A stretch of 64,000 bases of DNA, taken from Nematostella vectensis. Lineage: Eukaryota; Cnidaria; Anthozoa; Actiniaria; Edwardsiidae. The notes under the pieces are model-generated. The model saw only the letters and a program-made list of their open reading frames with translations. It was not told the origin of the DNA and ran no database searches. Each line of letters opens with the position of its first letter. Position 1 is the first letter of the stretch. The stretch is from contig NC_064036.1 of assembly GCF_932526225.1 (NCBI RefSeq), positions 14,129,181-14,193,180 on the forward strand, written 5' to 3'. A program made the position numbers and the translations under genes. Positions 22,150-30,518 of the stretch are shown one piece after another.

Positions 22150-22844
22150 CTAGGTTAGCTCTAATACGAGGCGAATAGGCTTGCCCTTAAAGTCCACCCG
22201 TCTACCACGGTCATCCCTGACCCATATTCGGACACTCGAGACAAACTCAGAGGAAGACGCTGCGACGCAAATGGGGATGTCGGGCCCATAGACGACTTTC
22301 TCGTGCGGCCTCCCGCGGGTTTCTAGGCAAGCGAGAACGTTTGAAGGCTCGTCTAAGGCGAGGCACTGCGAGCGGTCTACGATGTCGCAGAAGACGTAGA
22401 TTGCCTCTATTTTCGGCAAAGTCACCTCAAGTGGGGGGGGGGGGAGCCCACGGGCATTGCGAGGCCACGCTCCCCCATCTGATCGTCTTTAGCCTCTAGG
22501 CCAAATAGTGCGCAAAGCTCGGCGTTCAGGAACACAACGCCTGTGGACACGAGCACGATCTTCCCGGTGAGGGGGTCCTGCTTCGCGGTCAGAATCTGGC
22601 TTTTAGCGTGGTTGATCGTCTCCACGATGGACTCGGCCGTGTGGTGCCCGGCTGGCAGAGTAGCGATGGGTGGTAGGGAGGATATAGTCGTTATCTGCTG
22701 CTCCCGCTCGAGATTATACCAGCTGTTAAACAGCGAGCACTGCCGGAGCGCCACAAAGCGTGGGCGCCTTATCGGCTGCCCGAAGAAGAGCGTCAGTTCA
22801 CCTCCGGTGAACTCGGCGTGTAGGACCACCATTGTGTTGAACAT
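22150..22844 (-). pseudogene. Minor-capsid-like Polinton protein split at a 12-bp G/C run
   Basis: The N-terminal part (22422-22844, good ATG) starts LHAEFTGGELTLFF and has SLFNSWYNL. The C-terminal part (22150-22425) has AIYVFCDIVDRSQ, a trGrp-hekVvYGP segment and ends FKGKPIRLVLEL. The two lie in different frames that meet at a run of twelve G (22433-22444 on the + strand), and the second part has no ATG. Size and beta-rich character fit the small jelly-roll penton protein that Polintons carry, but that identity is inference. The break is either a real indel, a sequencing error, or slippage on the homopolymer. Confidence 0.6.
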
Positions 22845-22874
22845 AGCCCGCCTTCGTGTTTAATAGGGTTGAGC

Positions 22875-24354
22875 ATGGATTGGGAAGGCTGGCAGATGCT
22901 GAACGAGGTCCCCCGAAGGAAGGAGGAGGAGACGAAGAAGGCGGCAGTTGCGGCGGGAGCCTCTATAGCCGAACATATCAAACACGCTATAGCCGAACAA
23001 GCCAAAAACCGGTTTCCCTAGGTCTCTGACCCTCACGCAAAAGCTGCTCTACGCCGTGCCCGCGACCCCCGTGGAGAGCACGGCCTCAGACATCACCCCA
23101 CTACTCACGCAGCTGGAGATACACGTGGCTGAGGACAAATCATTCACGACTAGGGTCCGAGACATATTTAAAGAGACAGTAGTCACGCACAAGTCCGCCA
23201 AGGAGTCTCGCCGGTGGCTATCGGAGCCTTCCTATGGGTACTGGCCACAGCAACTCAACTTTGCGGTCTGGTGCGCAACCGCCGGATGTGGGGTGTCCCT
23301 AACTGACCCCGCTTTCGCCACGCTCCCCTCTGTCATCAGGGGATTTCTAAGGTTTCACGTCTACTTCACCACCCGGAGGATACTCTACGAGCTCGGCGTC
23401 CCCCTGCCTGGCGACAACCCGTTCGCGCAAAAAGGTAACCCCTACAAGAAGGCCGCTTTCGAGCGTCTGTGCATAGAGTTCGGTTTGCCGCGTAAGCCGG
23501 ACTTCCGATGGAAAGGCGGGCGGAACCACGGGCTAGGCGATGTGTTTGTGTTCTACCCGGGGGAGGGGTATCGCAACGTGCACGTGATCCGCGGCTACGA
23601 CACGGCGGCGGATGAGTACCCGAGCCACCTCAATCTGTTTAGCGACGAAGGTGGGACGTACAATAGTGGGAAGCAGGTGGGTTACATACGCAACGACGAC
23701 CACGGGGGCGTGCAATATAGCTGGTTTGCGCCTCCCAAAGGCGAGGGGCTGACAAAAGCAGGGCTAGGGAGACTCGACCGCTCGGTCGAGGCGTTCGTCT
23801 ACACGGTGCTTGGTGCACAGGTAAACGTCCGTTCCTCCATCGCAGGGGCCGGTGGGCCGGCCATGGAGGCGCAGGCGGAGTTCACGGAGCTGCTCGAAGA
23901 CGCGATCATAGAAAACGACATCGCTCAAAGCGTGCAAAGGTACCAGTTAGCCGTGCAGGAGGCCAAGGTGAGACTGAGTCTTGCGGTTGCACCAGGTGTG
24001 TGGCTGATGCCGAGCGATCAGGTGATAAACACGCAAAGCGTCGTGGGCTACAACAATAAGCTGCAGAAAGCCACGGACTCCATGAAGCTCGGCGCAAACG
24101 CGATCAACACCGAGACAAAGCCAGTCGGTGCTCATAACATGGCCGGTGGGCATCCTAGGGTGCAACACGCGACTGACCACGTGCCGCCCCGGCGGCAAAG
24201 CACCACTGCGAAAGTGGGCGGGCTGCCGGGTGCCGTTCCGGCGTCGGAACGACAGGCTGCGCATAGCACGTCGGGCGAAAAGAGTGACCACACCGCCCTC
24301 AAGGTGGGGTTGTCGGTGTTTGCGGTGGCCGTGGCGTATTACTTGTTCCGATGA
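22875..24354 (+). pseudogene. Large conserved Polinton protein with C-terminal membrane anchor, one shift near 23015
   Basis: ATG 22875 opens a 48-codon frame, Lys/Glu/Ala-rich, stopping at TAG 23019-23021. The +1 frame then stays open to 24354 without any ATG for several hundred codons, so the two are likely one gene broken around CCC TAG. The main segment has GYWPQQLNFAVWCAT, FHVYFTTRRILYELG, NHGLGDVFVFYPG, an SxEAFVYTVLGAQVNVRSS stretch and LAVAPGVWLMPS, and ends with a single transmembrane helix (VGLSVFAVAVAYYLF). I recall unnamed homologues with Polinton genes in corals and anemones. The function is unknown, possibly a virion component. The gene is divergent from 22844 and overlaps 24339 convergently by 16 bp. 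Confidence 0.65.
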
Positions 24355-25307
24355 CTGCTTTGCATTTGACGAACCAAGAACGCGGCTGCGGCTAGAATGA
24401 GCAGCCACGCGTTTTCGCCAAGGAATTTCACCGCTTCCCCCGCGGCCTTAAACACGAAGTTCGCGATGCTGCCTACTAGCCCAGGGAGAAGCTCGCCCAG
24501 CTTTTTCCCGATGGCCTTAAGCCCGTTACCGACCCCTCTGGCCACGGAGGAGAGCGACTTGCCGAGCGACGTCACAATGGCCGCGATCGTCGTCGCTACG
24601 GCCAACCCGATAGCGGTGACGGTAAAGCCGTACTTTTTGAAGATGGCTTTGATGCGCTCCCTTAGCGGCTTTTGGTTCTCGAGCTCTTGGTTTTCGCGTT
24701 CTAGTTCGCCAATCTCGGACAGCCTCTCCTCGTTGCGCTCACGGGCCTCTTGGCGGCTACTCTCTGACGAGTTAGGGTCGTCGATGGTCTCCCTGTCTGT
24801 GGCTACCACCCCTTGCAGCTCTTGGATCCGTTCTGTGTTCTCCTGGATGACCGCGTCTATCTCTGCCACGGACCCCATCGCCAGCTTGAAGCCTCTCAGG
24901 TTTGCAACGTCCTGTCGGACGCTCCCGTCCTCGTTGAACAGCTGTCTTGGTTTAGACCACCCCCCTTTGTCGAGGTTGCGAACCCGTATTAGCGTCTTTC
25001 CCCTCCGGTCTGACTGGAACCGTAGCAGACTCTCTCTAAGGTTTGGGTATTCCTCCCTGAGGAACTGGAGACCGAGTCTTGCCGCCGCACCCTCTGTGAT
25101 GAACGAGGTTTCAGCACTTGCCGTTCCTGCGGTTTGCGAAGCCGTCCTATGCGCAGCATGCATACGCGACGACGTGCTCGTCATTGGGATCGACTCCCCG
25201 TCGTCGGGGTCGAACGGGATAAGGGGTGTCGTCTCGTCGTCCCCCACCCCGCGATCGGCGGACTCACCCGACAAGGTATCGTCAATGTCGACGTCAACAT
25301 CACCCAT
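24339..25307 (-). CDS. Polinton coiled-coil membrane protein
   Basis: 322 residues from a clear ATG. Acidic, disordered N-terminus (1-70), a conserved FLREEYPNLRESLLRF region (82-97), KGGWSKPRQLFNEDGS (114-129), a coiled coil (about 150-213), a hydrophobic stretch at 228-247, a Gly/Lys amphipathic region (SVARGVGNGLKAIGKKLGEL, 254-273) and a terminal membrane helix (about 298-313). This mix of coiled coil and membrane-active segments resembles internal or membrane-lytic virion proteins of DNA viruses, but I cannot assign a named family. It shares a short bidirectional promoter with the capsid gene. Confidence 0.72.
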   Translation of the reverse strand: MGDVDVDIDDTLSGESADRGVGDDETTPLIPFDPDDGESIPMTSTSSRMHAAHRTASQTAGTASAETSFITEGAAARLGLQFLREEYPNLRESLLRFQSDRRGKTLIRVRNLDKGGWSKPRQLFNEDGSVRQDVANLRGFKLAMGSVAEIDAVIQENTERIQELQGVVATDRETIDDPNSSESSRQEARERNEERLSEIGELERENQELENQKPLRERIKAIFKKYGFTVTAIGLAVATTIAAIVTSLGKSLSSVARGVGNGLKAIGKKLGELLPGLVGSIANFVFKAAGEAVKFLGENAWLLILAAAAFLVRQMQSSHRNK

Positions 25308-25405
25308 GATGCGCGCGCATAACTCGTGCTATGCTATGTTAGACATGTCTAACAGTCCGCACCATAGCCACGCGACTTCGTACTTTATGTGCATATATAT
25401 ACACG
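25308..25405. promoter_or_regulatory. Bidirectional promoter between membrane-protein and capsid genes
   Basis: 98 bp between two divergent ATGs. A TATA-like CATATATATACAC (25391-25403) lies right before the capsid start. A perfect 18-bp palindrome at 25337-25354 (TGTTAGACA/TGTCTAACA) contains AGACATGTCT, an exact match to the p53-family half-site RRRCWWGYYY. Confidence 0.5.
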
Positions 25406-26671
25406 ATGTCAGTCAGCGATAAACTCGACCCCCAGCAAACACCCAGAATCCCTCTGGGGTTGAAAGCCGAGAGAACTGTTCACCGGGTCACTCTCAACCC
25501 GTCGACGGCCTCCCCAGAGGAGACGCTATATGTGGCGGTCCCAAAGCTGTCGGAAGGCGTCACGCTCGTGCCTGGCTCCTTGAGGGTCGGTCTCGAACTC
25601 TCCGTCTCAGGCCATGCGAATAATACCGTCGTGAACAACGTCGGCCGAAATCTCGTGAGCCGCCTGAAAATCACGTTTGCAGGAGAAATGCTCCAGGACA
25701 CCAACCGCTACGACGTCTTCAAGACGTATGAGGAGCTTTACCTGTCCAAGGTCGAGAGAGAGGACCGCCTGGAGCAGGGCATACAGTCGGAAAACATGCG
25801 CAAGCTTCGCTCCAAGGCCGGCGATAAGGCGACCAGTAACGCCAAGGAGAACGCTCTAAGCGCCACCCACGGGGCGAGGTACACCATCCCGCTAGACCAT
25901 TCTCTGCTGACGGACCACGGCGTGCTATACCCAAGGGCGCTCTCCGAGGCGCTGCTCTTCGAGATCACGTTCGCATCGGCTGACCAGGTAGTAGTCGGAA
26001 CTGATGGCACCAAATTATCCTATGGCATCAAAAATCTAGAGCTGGAGTACGAAAGCCTGAGGGATGACAACCTCGCCCGGTCTGCAGCCGCCGCCTACCA
26101 CAACGGCACAACGTTCTTCTACGAGCAAGTGAACCTTCACAAGACCTTCGTGATTAGCAAAGGGACGGACAGCATAATCAACGAGAGTGTCAACCTGCCG
26201 CGAAGGTCTATGAGTGGTCTGCTGCTCCTCTTCGTGGAGCCATACATGGCAGGGACTCGCGACTCTGAGAAGTTCGTGTACCCCGACATCAAGAGCGTTC
26301 GCGTTACAATCGACGGCACGCCAAACAAAGTCTTCAGCCGGGGCCTGCGCCCCACGGATTTCTGGAGGGAGGCGAAAAGGCGGTTCGTCCGCCCCTCCCC
26401 GGGGGGGCACAGCGGAGCGCCCGCCGCCCATGCAATCGGCCCCGAGTCGTTCTATGGCGATAACAAATTTGCTCTGTGGATCGACCTTCGAACGACGGAC
26501 GACAGCGCCATCCATGGGGGCGGTCTCCGATTGGTCAATACCCGCGACGGCGTGCACCTCGAGATAAAACGCACGGCAGGCGGCTCGGGTAGCGTAAACT
26601 GTCACGTGTTTGTAGTGGCCGACGCCCAGATGAACCTTATGAACGGACAACTAGAGTCCATACAATACTGA
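25406..26671 (+). CDS. Polinton major capsid protein (double jelly-roll type)
   Basis: 421 residues with ATG right after the TATA-like box. The landmark region is NVGRNLVSRLKITFAGE (78-94) followed by DTNRYDVFKTYEELYLS (98-114) and GIQSENMRKLRSKAGD. The rest is beta-rich with the spacing expected of two jelly rolls, and length and position next to the packaging ATPase fit. In virus-like Polintons this protein builds the icosahedral shell. The frame is uninterrupted. The assignment rests on recalled family resemblance and context, not on a search. Confidence 0.85.
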   Translation: MSVSDKLDPQQTPRIPLGLKAERTVHRVTLNPSTASPEETLYVAVPKLSEGVTLVPGSLRVGLELSVSGHANNTVVNNVGRNLVSRLKITFAGEMLQDTNRYDVFKTYEELYLSKVEREDRLEQGIQSENMRKLRSKAGDKATSNAKENALSATHGARYTIPLDHSLLTDHGVLYPRALSEALLFEITFASADQVVVGTDGTKLSYGIKNLELEYESLRDDNLARSAAAAYHNGTTFFYEQVNLHKTFVISKGTDSIINESVNLPRRSMSGLLLLFVEPYMAGTRDSEKFVYPDIKSVRVTIDGTPNKVFSRGLRPTDFWREAKRRFVRPSPGGHSGAPAAHAIGPESFYGDNKFALWIDLRTTDDSAIHGGGLRLVNTRDGVHLEIKRTAGGSGSVNCHVFVVADAQMNLMNGQLESIQY

Positions 26672-26690
26672 GCACATACGCCGGAGCGGT

Positions 26691-27293
26691 ATGGACCCGA
26701 AAAACGTCCCATTTAACGCTCTCATCGTGGGCCCGACGTCATACGGGAAGACCCAATTCGTAGTGGACCGACTGTGCGGCCCTTTCCGGGGCAAGTTTGA
26801 CTACATCGTACTCGTGTGCCCCACCTTTGTCTACAACAAAACATACGACGGCTTCGGCGAGGGCGACAATCGTCTGTTTGTCATCGTACCTGAGGCGGGT
26901 CAGATCGACATACTGCTGAGGTCTGTCTCCACTCTCTTCGAAGGCACTAATACGCTAATCATACTCGACGACTGTGCGGCCTCGAAAGACGTAAAGAGGC
27001 GCTCTGACCAGCTCGTCAACTTAGCGTTCAGCGCGCGCCACGTGGGTATCAGCGTGTGGGTGATCACGCAGCAGCTCACCAGCATCACGAAGCCGTTCCG
27101 CGAGAACATCACGGCCCTGGTGGTCTTCTATACCCCGAGCAAGGCGGACATGAAAGCTATCCTGCATGACTACGGTGCGGAGCTTTCAGAAGAGAAGATG
27201 AAAGAGTACATGAAGGCCCTCAAGACGAAAAAGTTCTCGAAGTTAGAGTTTTGCTTGCGCCACCCCTATACCATCGCCCTGGTCGACCGATGA
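26691..27293 (+). CDS. FtsK/A32-like genome-packaging ATPase
   Basis: 200 residues. Walker A GPTSYGKT (14-21), Walker B TLIILDD (88-94), polar sensor VITQQ (124-128). These are the classic motifs of the ATPase that pumps DNA into capsids of Polintons, adenovirus-like and nucleocytoplasmic large DNA viruses. It starts 19 bp after the capsid stop and its own stop overlaps the next start (ATGATG at 27290), suggesting compact, co-ordinated expression. Intact. Confidence 0.93.
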   Translation: MDPKNVPFNALIVGPTSYGKTQFVVDRLCGPFRGKFDYIVLVCPTFVYNKTYDGFGEGDNRLFVIVPEAGQIDILLRSVSTLFEGTNTLIILDDCAASKDVKRRSDQLVNLAFSARHVGISVWVITQQLTSITKPFRENITALVVFYTPSKADMKAILHDYGAELSEEKMKEYMKALKTKKFSKLEFCLRHPYTIALVDR

Positions 27294-27877
27294 TGAGCGA
27301 CGAATACTTTGAGAGTCTTCTCGAGGGGGGGGGGCAGCCTGCCGACCTCCCGGCCGTCGAGACATTGGACTGCCCGACGCAGGCCGTTCCGGCTGCCGGT
27401 GAGCAGACCGAGATAGCAGACGCGAGGGAGAAACTCGCGATCCTCGTAGCCTCGGGGAAGTCGAGAGAGATGGTGGGCAAAGCCCTGACCCTCGGCGACG
27501 TCAAACGCATGAGCGCCGAGGAGGTGAGGAAGTACGAGAGGTGATACGAGACCGCTCTAGCCAGCCGGACTACAGACGCCCTGGCAGACAGCTTTCTGAA
27601 GCTAACGACCAAGCTGGTAGGCATGGCGCTGCCGATAGACAGCGTGGCCGATCTCCACAGCGACCTAGTGTCCGACTACATCATCAACAACGAGCTCCGC
27701 GCTTTGTGCGGAAGCCTAGCTCTACGCTGCGGCCGTTTGATGGCTTTAGCCGCCGGGGCGTTACACATAGCGCGTCATGTGGACTGTCGTGCCGACACCG
27801 GAACGGCAAGCGCTGACGCGCGGTGCCAACGCGAGGTAGCAGCCGCGGACAGTGTCGAGCCCACCATCCCAGAGTAG
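27290..27877 (+). pseudogene. Polinton small helical protein with an in-frame TGA
   Basis: The first ORF (27290-27544, 84 codons) starts MMSDEYFESLLEGGGQ and ends EEVRKYER. TGA 27542-27544 follows, and the same frame then stays open to 27877, continuing with helical sequence (ALADSFLKLTTKLVGM, INNELRALCGSLALRCGR). An ATG at 27623 could restart translation. I read this as one protein interrupted by a stop, since downstream sequence is in the same frame and helical like the family I recall. A CGA-to-TGA change at a CpG would explain it. Two separate genes remain possible. Function unknown. Confidence 0.55.
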
Positions 27878-27912
27878 ACGCTCATTTGAAAGCTCGCCAC
27901 TTCTCCTACCAC

Positions 27913-28628
27913 ATGGAACCAAGTACTTGGTTCCAAGTAGTTGACACAGCGTGTTCGCACGACGACGCAGATGGGGGAACCTCAAGGAAGTACCAGTGCC
28001 CGGCCTGACGAACAACTTGCTCAAGAACTTGCCCAAGAACCTGGCAAACAGCATCAAGAACCTGCACGTACGCCTGTGGCTGCGCTCCCGGCAGCGGCGC
28101 GCGACCCCCGCGCGAATCACGAGCCCCGAACCGCCCGCGACCCGACCTCACCCTGGACGAGTCGAAGCCGGAAGGCGCTTGGCAAAGTGGAACCGAACCA
28201 ACAGAGCGAAGAAAGAGGCGCTTCGTGTCGCCGCTGCGCAGCAGCTGCCGGTAACCCCGGGTCCGAGCGAGCCGCAGCCGGGACGGCGCTTGCGCGCCGA
28301 CGATGCGGCAAGCGCTGGCATGCCTTCGGCACACACACCTGCCCCGGAGAGCAACTTTGCCTGGTCGGCCAGCTCGATCATCGGGCTCGTTGGTCTAGTG
28401 TCATTGATCGGCCTCTACACACATAGGCGGGAGCTAGCTGCCGCGTTCACGCGCACACCAGCTGGTGGCCCCGGGGCCGAGCGAGCTGCCGATCCGCACA
28501 CAGCGGCCGACGGCGGGACTCCGCCCACAAGGCCACCGCTGGCGGCCACCGCCCGGGCGGGCACCAAGGAGCGCGCTCCGGCGACAGCGCTTCGCGCTCC
28601 CGGGTCTCGGCTGCTATCCATGGAGTAA
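27913..28628 (+). pseudogene. Arg/Pro-rich Polinton protein with one membrane segment, probably frame-shifted
   Basis: The open segment 27951-28628 (225 codons) has no ATG near its start. It opens with a basic ARRRRWGNLKEV stretch, continues Arg/Ala/Pro-rich and has one hydrophobic helix (SSIIGLVGLVSLIGLYTH) followed by a Thr/Pro/Ala-rich tail. The nearest ATG, 27913, is in another frame that stays open for 31 codons and overlaps this segment, so a small indel near 27945 may separate start and body. The membrane helix makes this frame the likelier one of the two that overlap here. I do not recognise the protein. Confidence 0.45.
27914..27935. promoter_or_regulatory. Perfect 22-bp palindrome
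   Basis: Half-site TGGAACCAAGT followed by its exact complement, spanning the presumed start ATG (27913) of the next gene. It could be an operator-like binding site or a hairpin in the mRNA. No factor can be named. Confidence 0.6.
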
Positions 28629-28672
28629 GCAGACATTTAGACACGAGAGTGCACTCCACCCATATCCGCACG

Positions 28673-28897
28673 ATGTCGACGACGCAGCAGAGCAAGATTA
28701 CAAAGACCATCACCGACGCCGCAGTCATAACCGGCCTCGTCGCCGGCATCGGCTGGTTTGGGCGCAAGGTCTTACACGAGGACTTCACCAAAGATCCCTC
28801 CGCGAACGCCATGAACTACGCAAAAATGACTGCCGCCGTCGCAGGTGCTGTCGCTTTGAAGGGTTACCTTGAGGACCAGAAGATCCTGCCCATGTAG
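28673..28897 (+). CDS. Small Polinton membrane protein (74 aa)
   Basis: The start MSTTQQSK is chosen because it precedes the conserved-looking body. Two hydrophobic stretches (AAVITGLVAGIGWFG and TAAVAGAVALKGYLE) flank a polar DFTKDPSANAMNY loop, giving a two-helix hairpin. I recall similar short proteins at this place in cnidarian Polintons. Function unknown, plausibly virion membrane associated. Confidence 0.65.
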   Translation: MSTTQQSKITKTITDAAVITGLVAGIGWFGRKVLHEDFTKDPSANAMNYAKMTAAVAGAVALKGYLEDQKILPM

Positions 28898-28919
28898 TGT
28901 ACTGTGGTACATGTAGGCC

Positions 28920-29396
28920 GTGTATTCAACTCGTGCGCGCCCTGCGCATACACACAGCACGTGGAGTGCGCTTCGCGTAAACATTGCCTCTGTCGCGATT
29001 TTGATCGGCGGCGCCGTCCTGAACGCGACTGCATTCGTTGGCGGCAACTACCTCGCAAAGTTCCTGTCGAACGATGAGAGCCCCGCCTTAGCCGAGAAGG
29101 AGAGGCACGACAATGCCCTGGAGAAATACCAACAAGACTATGGACGCTACCAACAGCGGCGACAAAAAATCCTCGATTGGCAAGCTCAAAGTCGCGAGAG
29201 AGGGTCCCTCGCAAAGCAGAACTTCACCGACACCGACTACGCGCTCAAACTCTACAACCAGACCACCCTGGAGTCGATGCGGGCCCCCGAGCTGTCCGAC
29301 TACTACGTCCCCAGCAAAACGCAGAAGAACGCCGAGTTGGCGTACATAGGCGCCGGCGCTCTCGCCACCGGCTACGCAGCTAGCCGCTTGCTGTGA
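28920..29396 (+). CDS. Polinton protein with terminal hydrophobic segments and central coiled coil; start unresolved
   Basis: The open segment has no ATG until far into the body, and a stop lies just upstream (28914). Hydrophobic N-part (VAILIGGAVLNATAFVGGNYL), a charged helical middle (ERHDNALEKYQQDYGRYQQRR), then QNFTDTDYALKLYNQ and a C-terminal Gly/Ala-rich helix (YIGAGALATGYAASRLL). Initiation might use GTG 28920 or another near-cognate codon, a spliced leader exon, or the ATG may be lost. The clean frame and helix pattern argue it was a real gene. Function unknown. Confidence 0.55.
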   Translation: MYSTRARPAHTHSTWSALRVNIASVAILIGGAVLNATAFVGGNYLAKFLSNDESPALAEKERHDNALEKYQQDYGRYQQRRQKILDWQAQSRERGSLAKQNFTDTDYALKLYNQTTLESMRAPELSDYYVPSKTQKNAELAYIGAGALATGYAASRLL

Positions 29397-29476
29397 TGCA
29401 GCTGCCATCGAAACGCGTATACGTGCGTATGCGTCTAGGCGGCCTTTTTCCATGCTGCGCGTTTACATGTTCACGT

Positions 29477-29490
29477 GTACGTATACGTAC
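29477..29490. promoter_or_regulatory. 14-bp palindrome upstream of integrase
   Basis: GTACGTATACGTAC lies 66 bp before the integrase ATG in the only sizeable gap between + strand genes (29397-29555). It is a candidate promoter element. Confidence 0.35.
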
Positions 29491-29555
29491 GCCGAAGGTG
29501 TAGCAGACGGCATCCGCCTGTTGGAGACTGGTTCCCCCGTCACGATACGCACGTA

Positions 29556-30518
29556 ATGGCCCGCCGGAACGGCAAGCGCATGTCCGACGAAGAACTCGAT
29601 GCGATCCTTCACCCTGTATACTACGCCAGAGGTGGCTTCCAGGGAGTGACCGCTCTGCATGCCAAACTTCCCAAGGGCTCAGCCTCCATAGATCGAGTGC
29701 GCAAGTGGGTAAGCTCGCAGCCCGTCGGGGGCTACACACAGACGCCCCCTCCTCCGACCACCTACGCCCACTTCTCGGAGCAGATACCAAACCGTATCCA
29801 CCAGTCGGACCTGCTATTCTTACCAACCGACCGCGGGTACAAGTATGCCCTGACTGTCGTTGACGTTGCTTCACGGTATAAAGCCGCCCGCCCACTGAGG
29901 ACTAAGAGCGCGGCCGTCGTCTCCCGCGAACTCGCTGGTATCTATGAAGGGGGACCTCTCACATGGCCTAAAGTCCTCATGGTTGATGACGGCACGGAGT
30001 TCAAGGGCGCCATCACGAAGCTCCTAACAGACCACGGGGTGGAGGTCCGGCGGGCTGAGCCAGGGCACCACAGGAGCCAAGCTTTCGCCGAGTCTTTCCA
30101 TCGCTGGCTGGCGCAGCGCCTATTTCGTGCGCAGTACTCGAAGGAGCTTGCGTCCGGCAAGACAAACCGCGAGTGGGTTACTACTCTGCCAATCGTCATC
30201 TCGGACATGAACGCAACGAAGACTCGCATGACTGGCCTTGCGCCTGAGGACGCCGTTAAGCTGAGGCGCGTGCCTCTCAAAGCCGAAAAGCCTCCCCTAG
30301 AGGTCCCCTTGGAGGTCGGGACGGAGGTGTACATCGCCGTAAACGAGGAAGACCTTCAGGAAAAGGGCAGACGGCGAGCGACGGACCCGTGGTGGACAAG
30401 CAAGGCGTACCCGATACTAAAGAGGGTCATGGAGCCCGGACAGCCTGTGTTGTATTACACGGCGTACTCTAAGCACGGCTTCACGCGATCGCAGTTGCGT
30501 AGCGCGACGCTAGCGTGA
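29556..30518 (+). CDS. Retrovirus-type DDE integrase of the Polinton
   Basis: 320 residues from ATG 29556, the first ATG in the frame. The N-terminal helical region (HPVYYARGGFQGVTALHAKL) is of the kind seen in Polinton integrases. The catalytic core shows D85 (HQSDLLFLP), D144 (MVDDGTEFKG) and E179 (AFAESFHRWL), i.e. D,D35E spacing. The enzyme joins the element's ends to the target and makes the 6-bp duplication seen here. The C-terminus has a beta-rich domain with KHGFTRSQLR. All catalytic residues are present and the frame is intact. Its stop TGA abuts the opposite-strand stop of the replicase in a shared TGATCA. Confidence 0.95.
   Translation: MARRNGKRMSDEELDAILHPVYYARGGFQGVTALHAKLPKGSASIDRVRKWVSSQPVGGYTQTPPPPTTYAHFSEQIPNRIHQSDLLFLPTDRGYKYALTVVDVASRYKAARPLRTKSAAVVSRELAGIYEGGPLTWPKVLMVDDGTEFKGAITKLLTDHGVEVRRAEPGHHRSQAFAESFHRWLAQRLFRAQYSKELASGKTNREWVTTLPIVISDMNATKTRMTGLAPEDAVKLRRVPLKAEKPPLEVPLEVGTEVYIAVNEEDLQEKGRRRATDPWWTSKAYPILKRVMEPGQPVLYYTAYSKHGFTRSQLRSATLA

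Noticed and set aside
24397-25422. 341-codon + strand Ser-rich frame opposite the coiled-coil membrane protein gene
   Set aside because: Shadow of the minus-strand gene, which has the better start, helix pattern and promoter.
29556-30518. Integrase as evidence of an LTR retrotransposon
   Set aside because: No reverse transcriptase, RNase H, gag or LTRs nearby; the 6-bp TSD, inverted repeats, capsid and ATPase genes define a Polinton.
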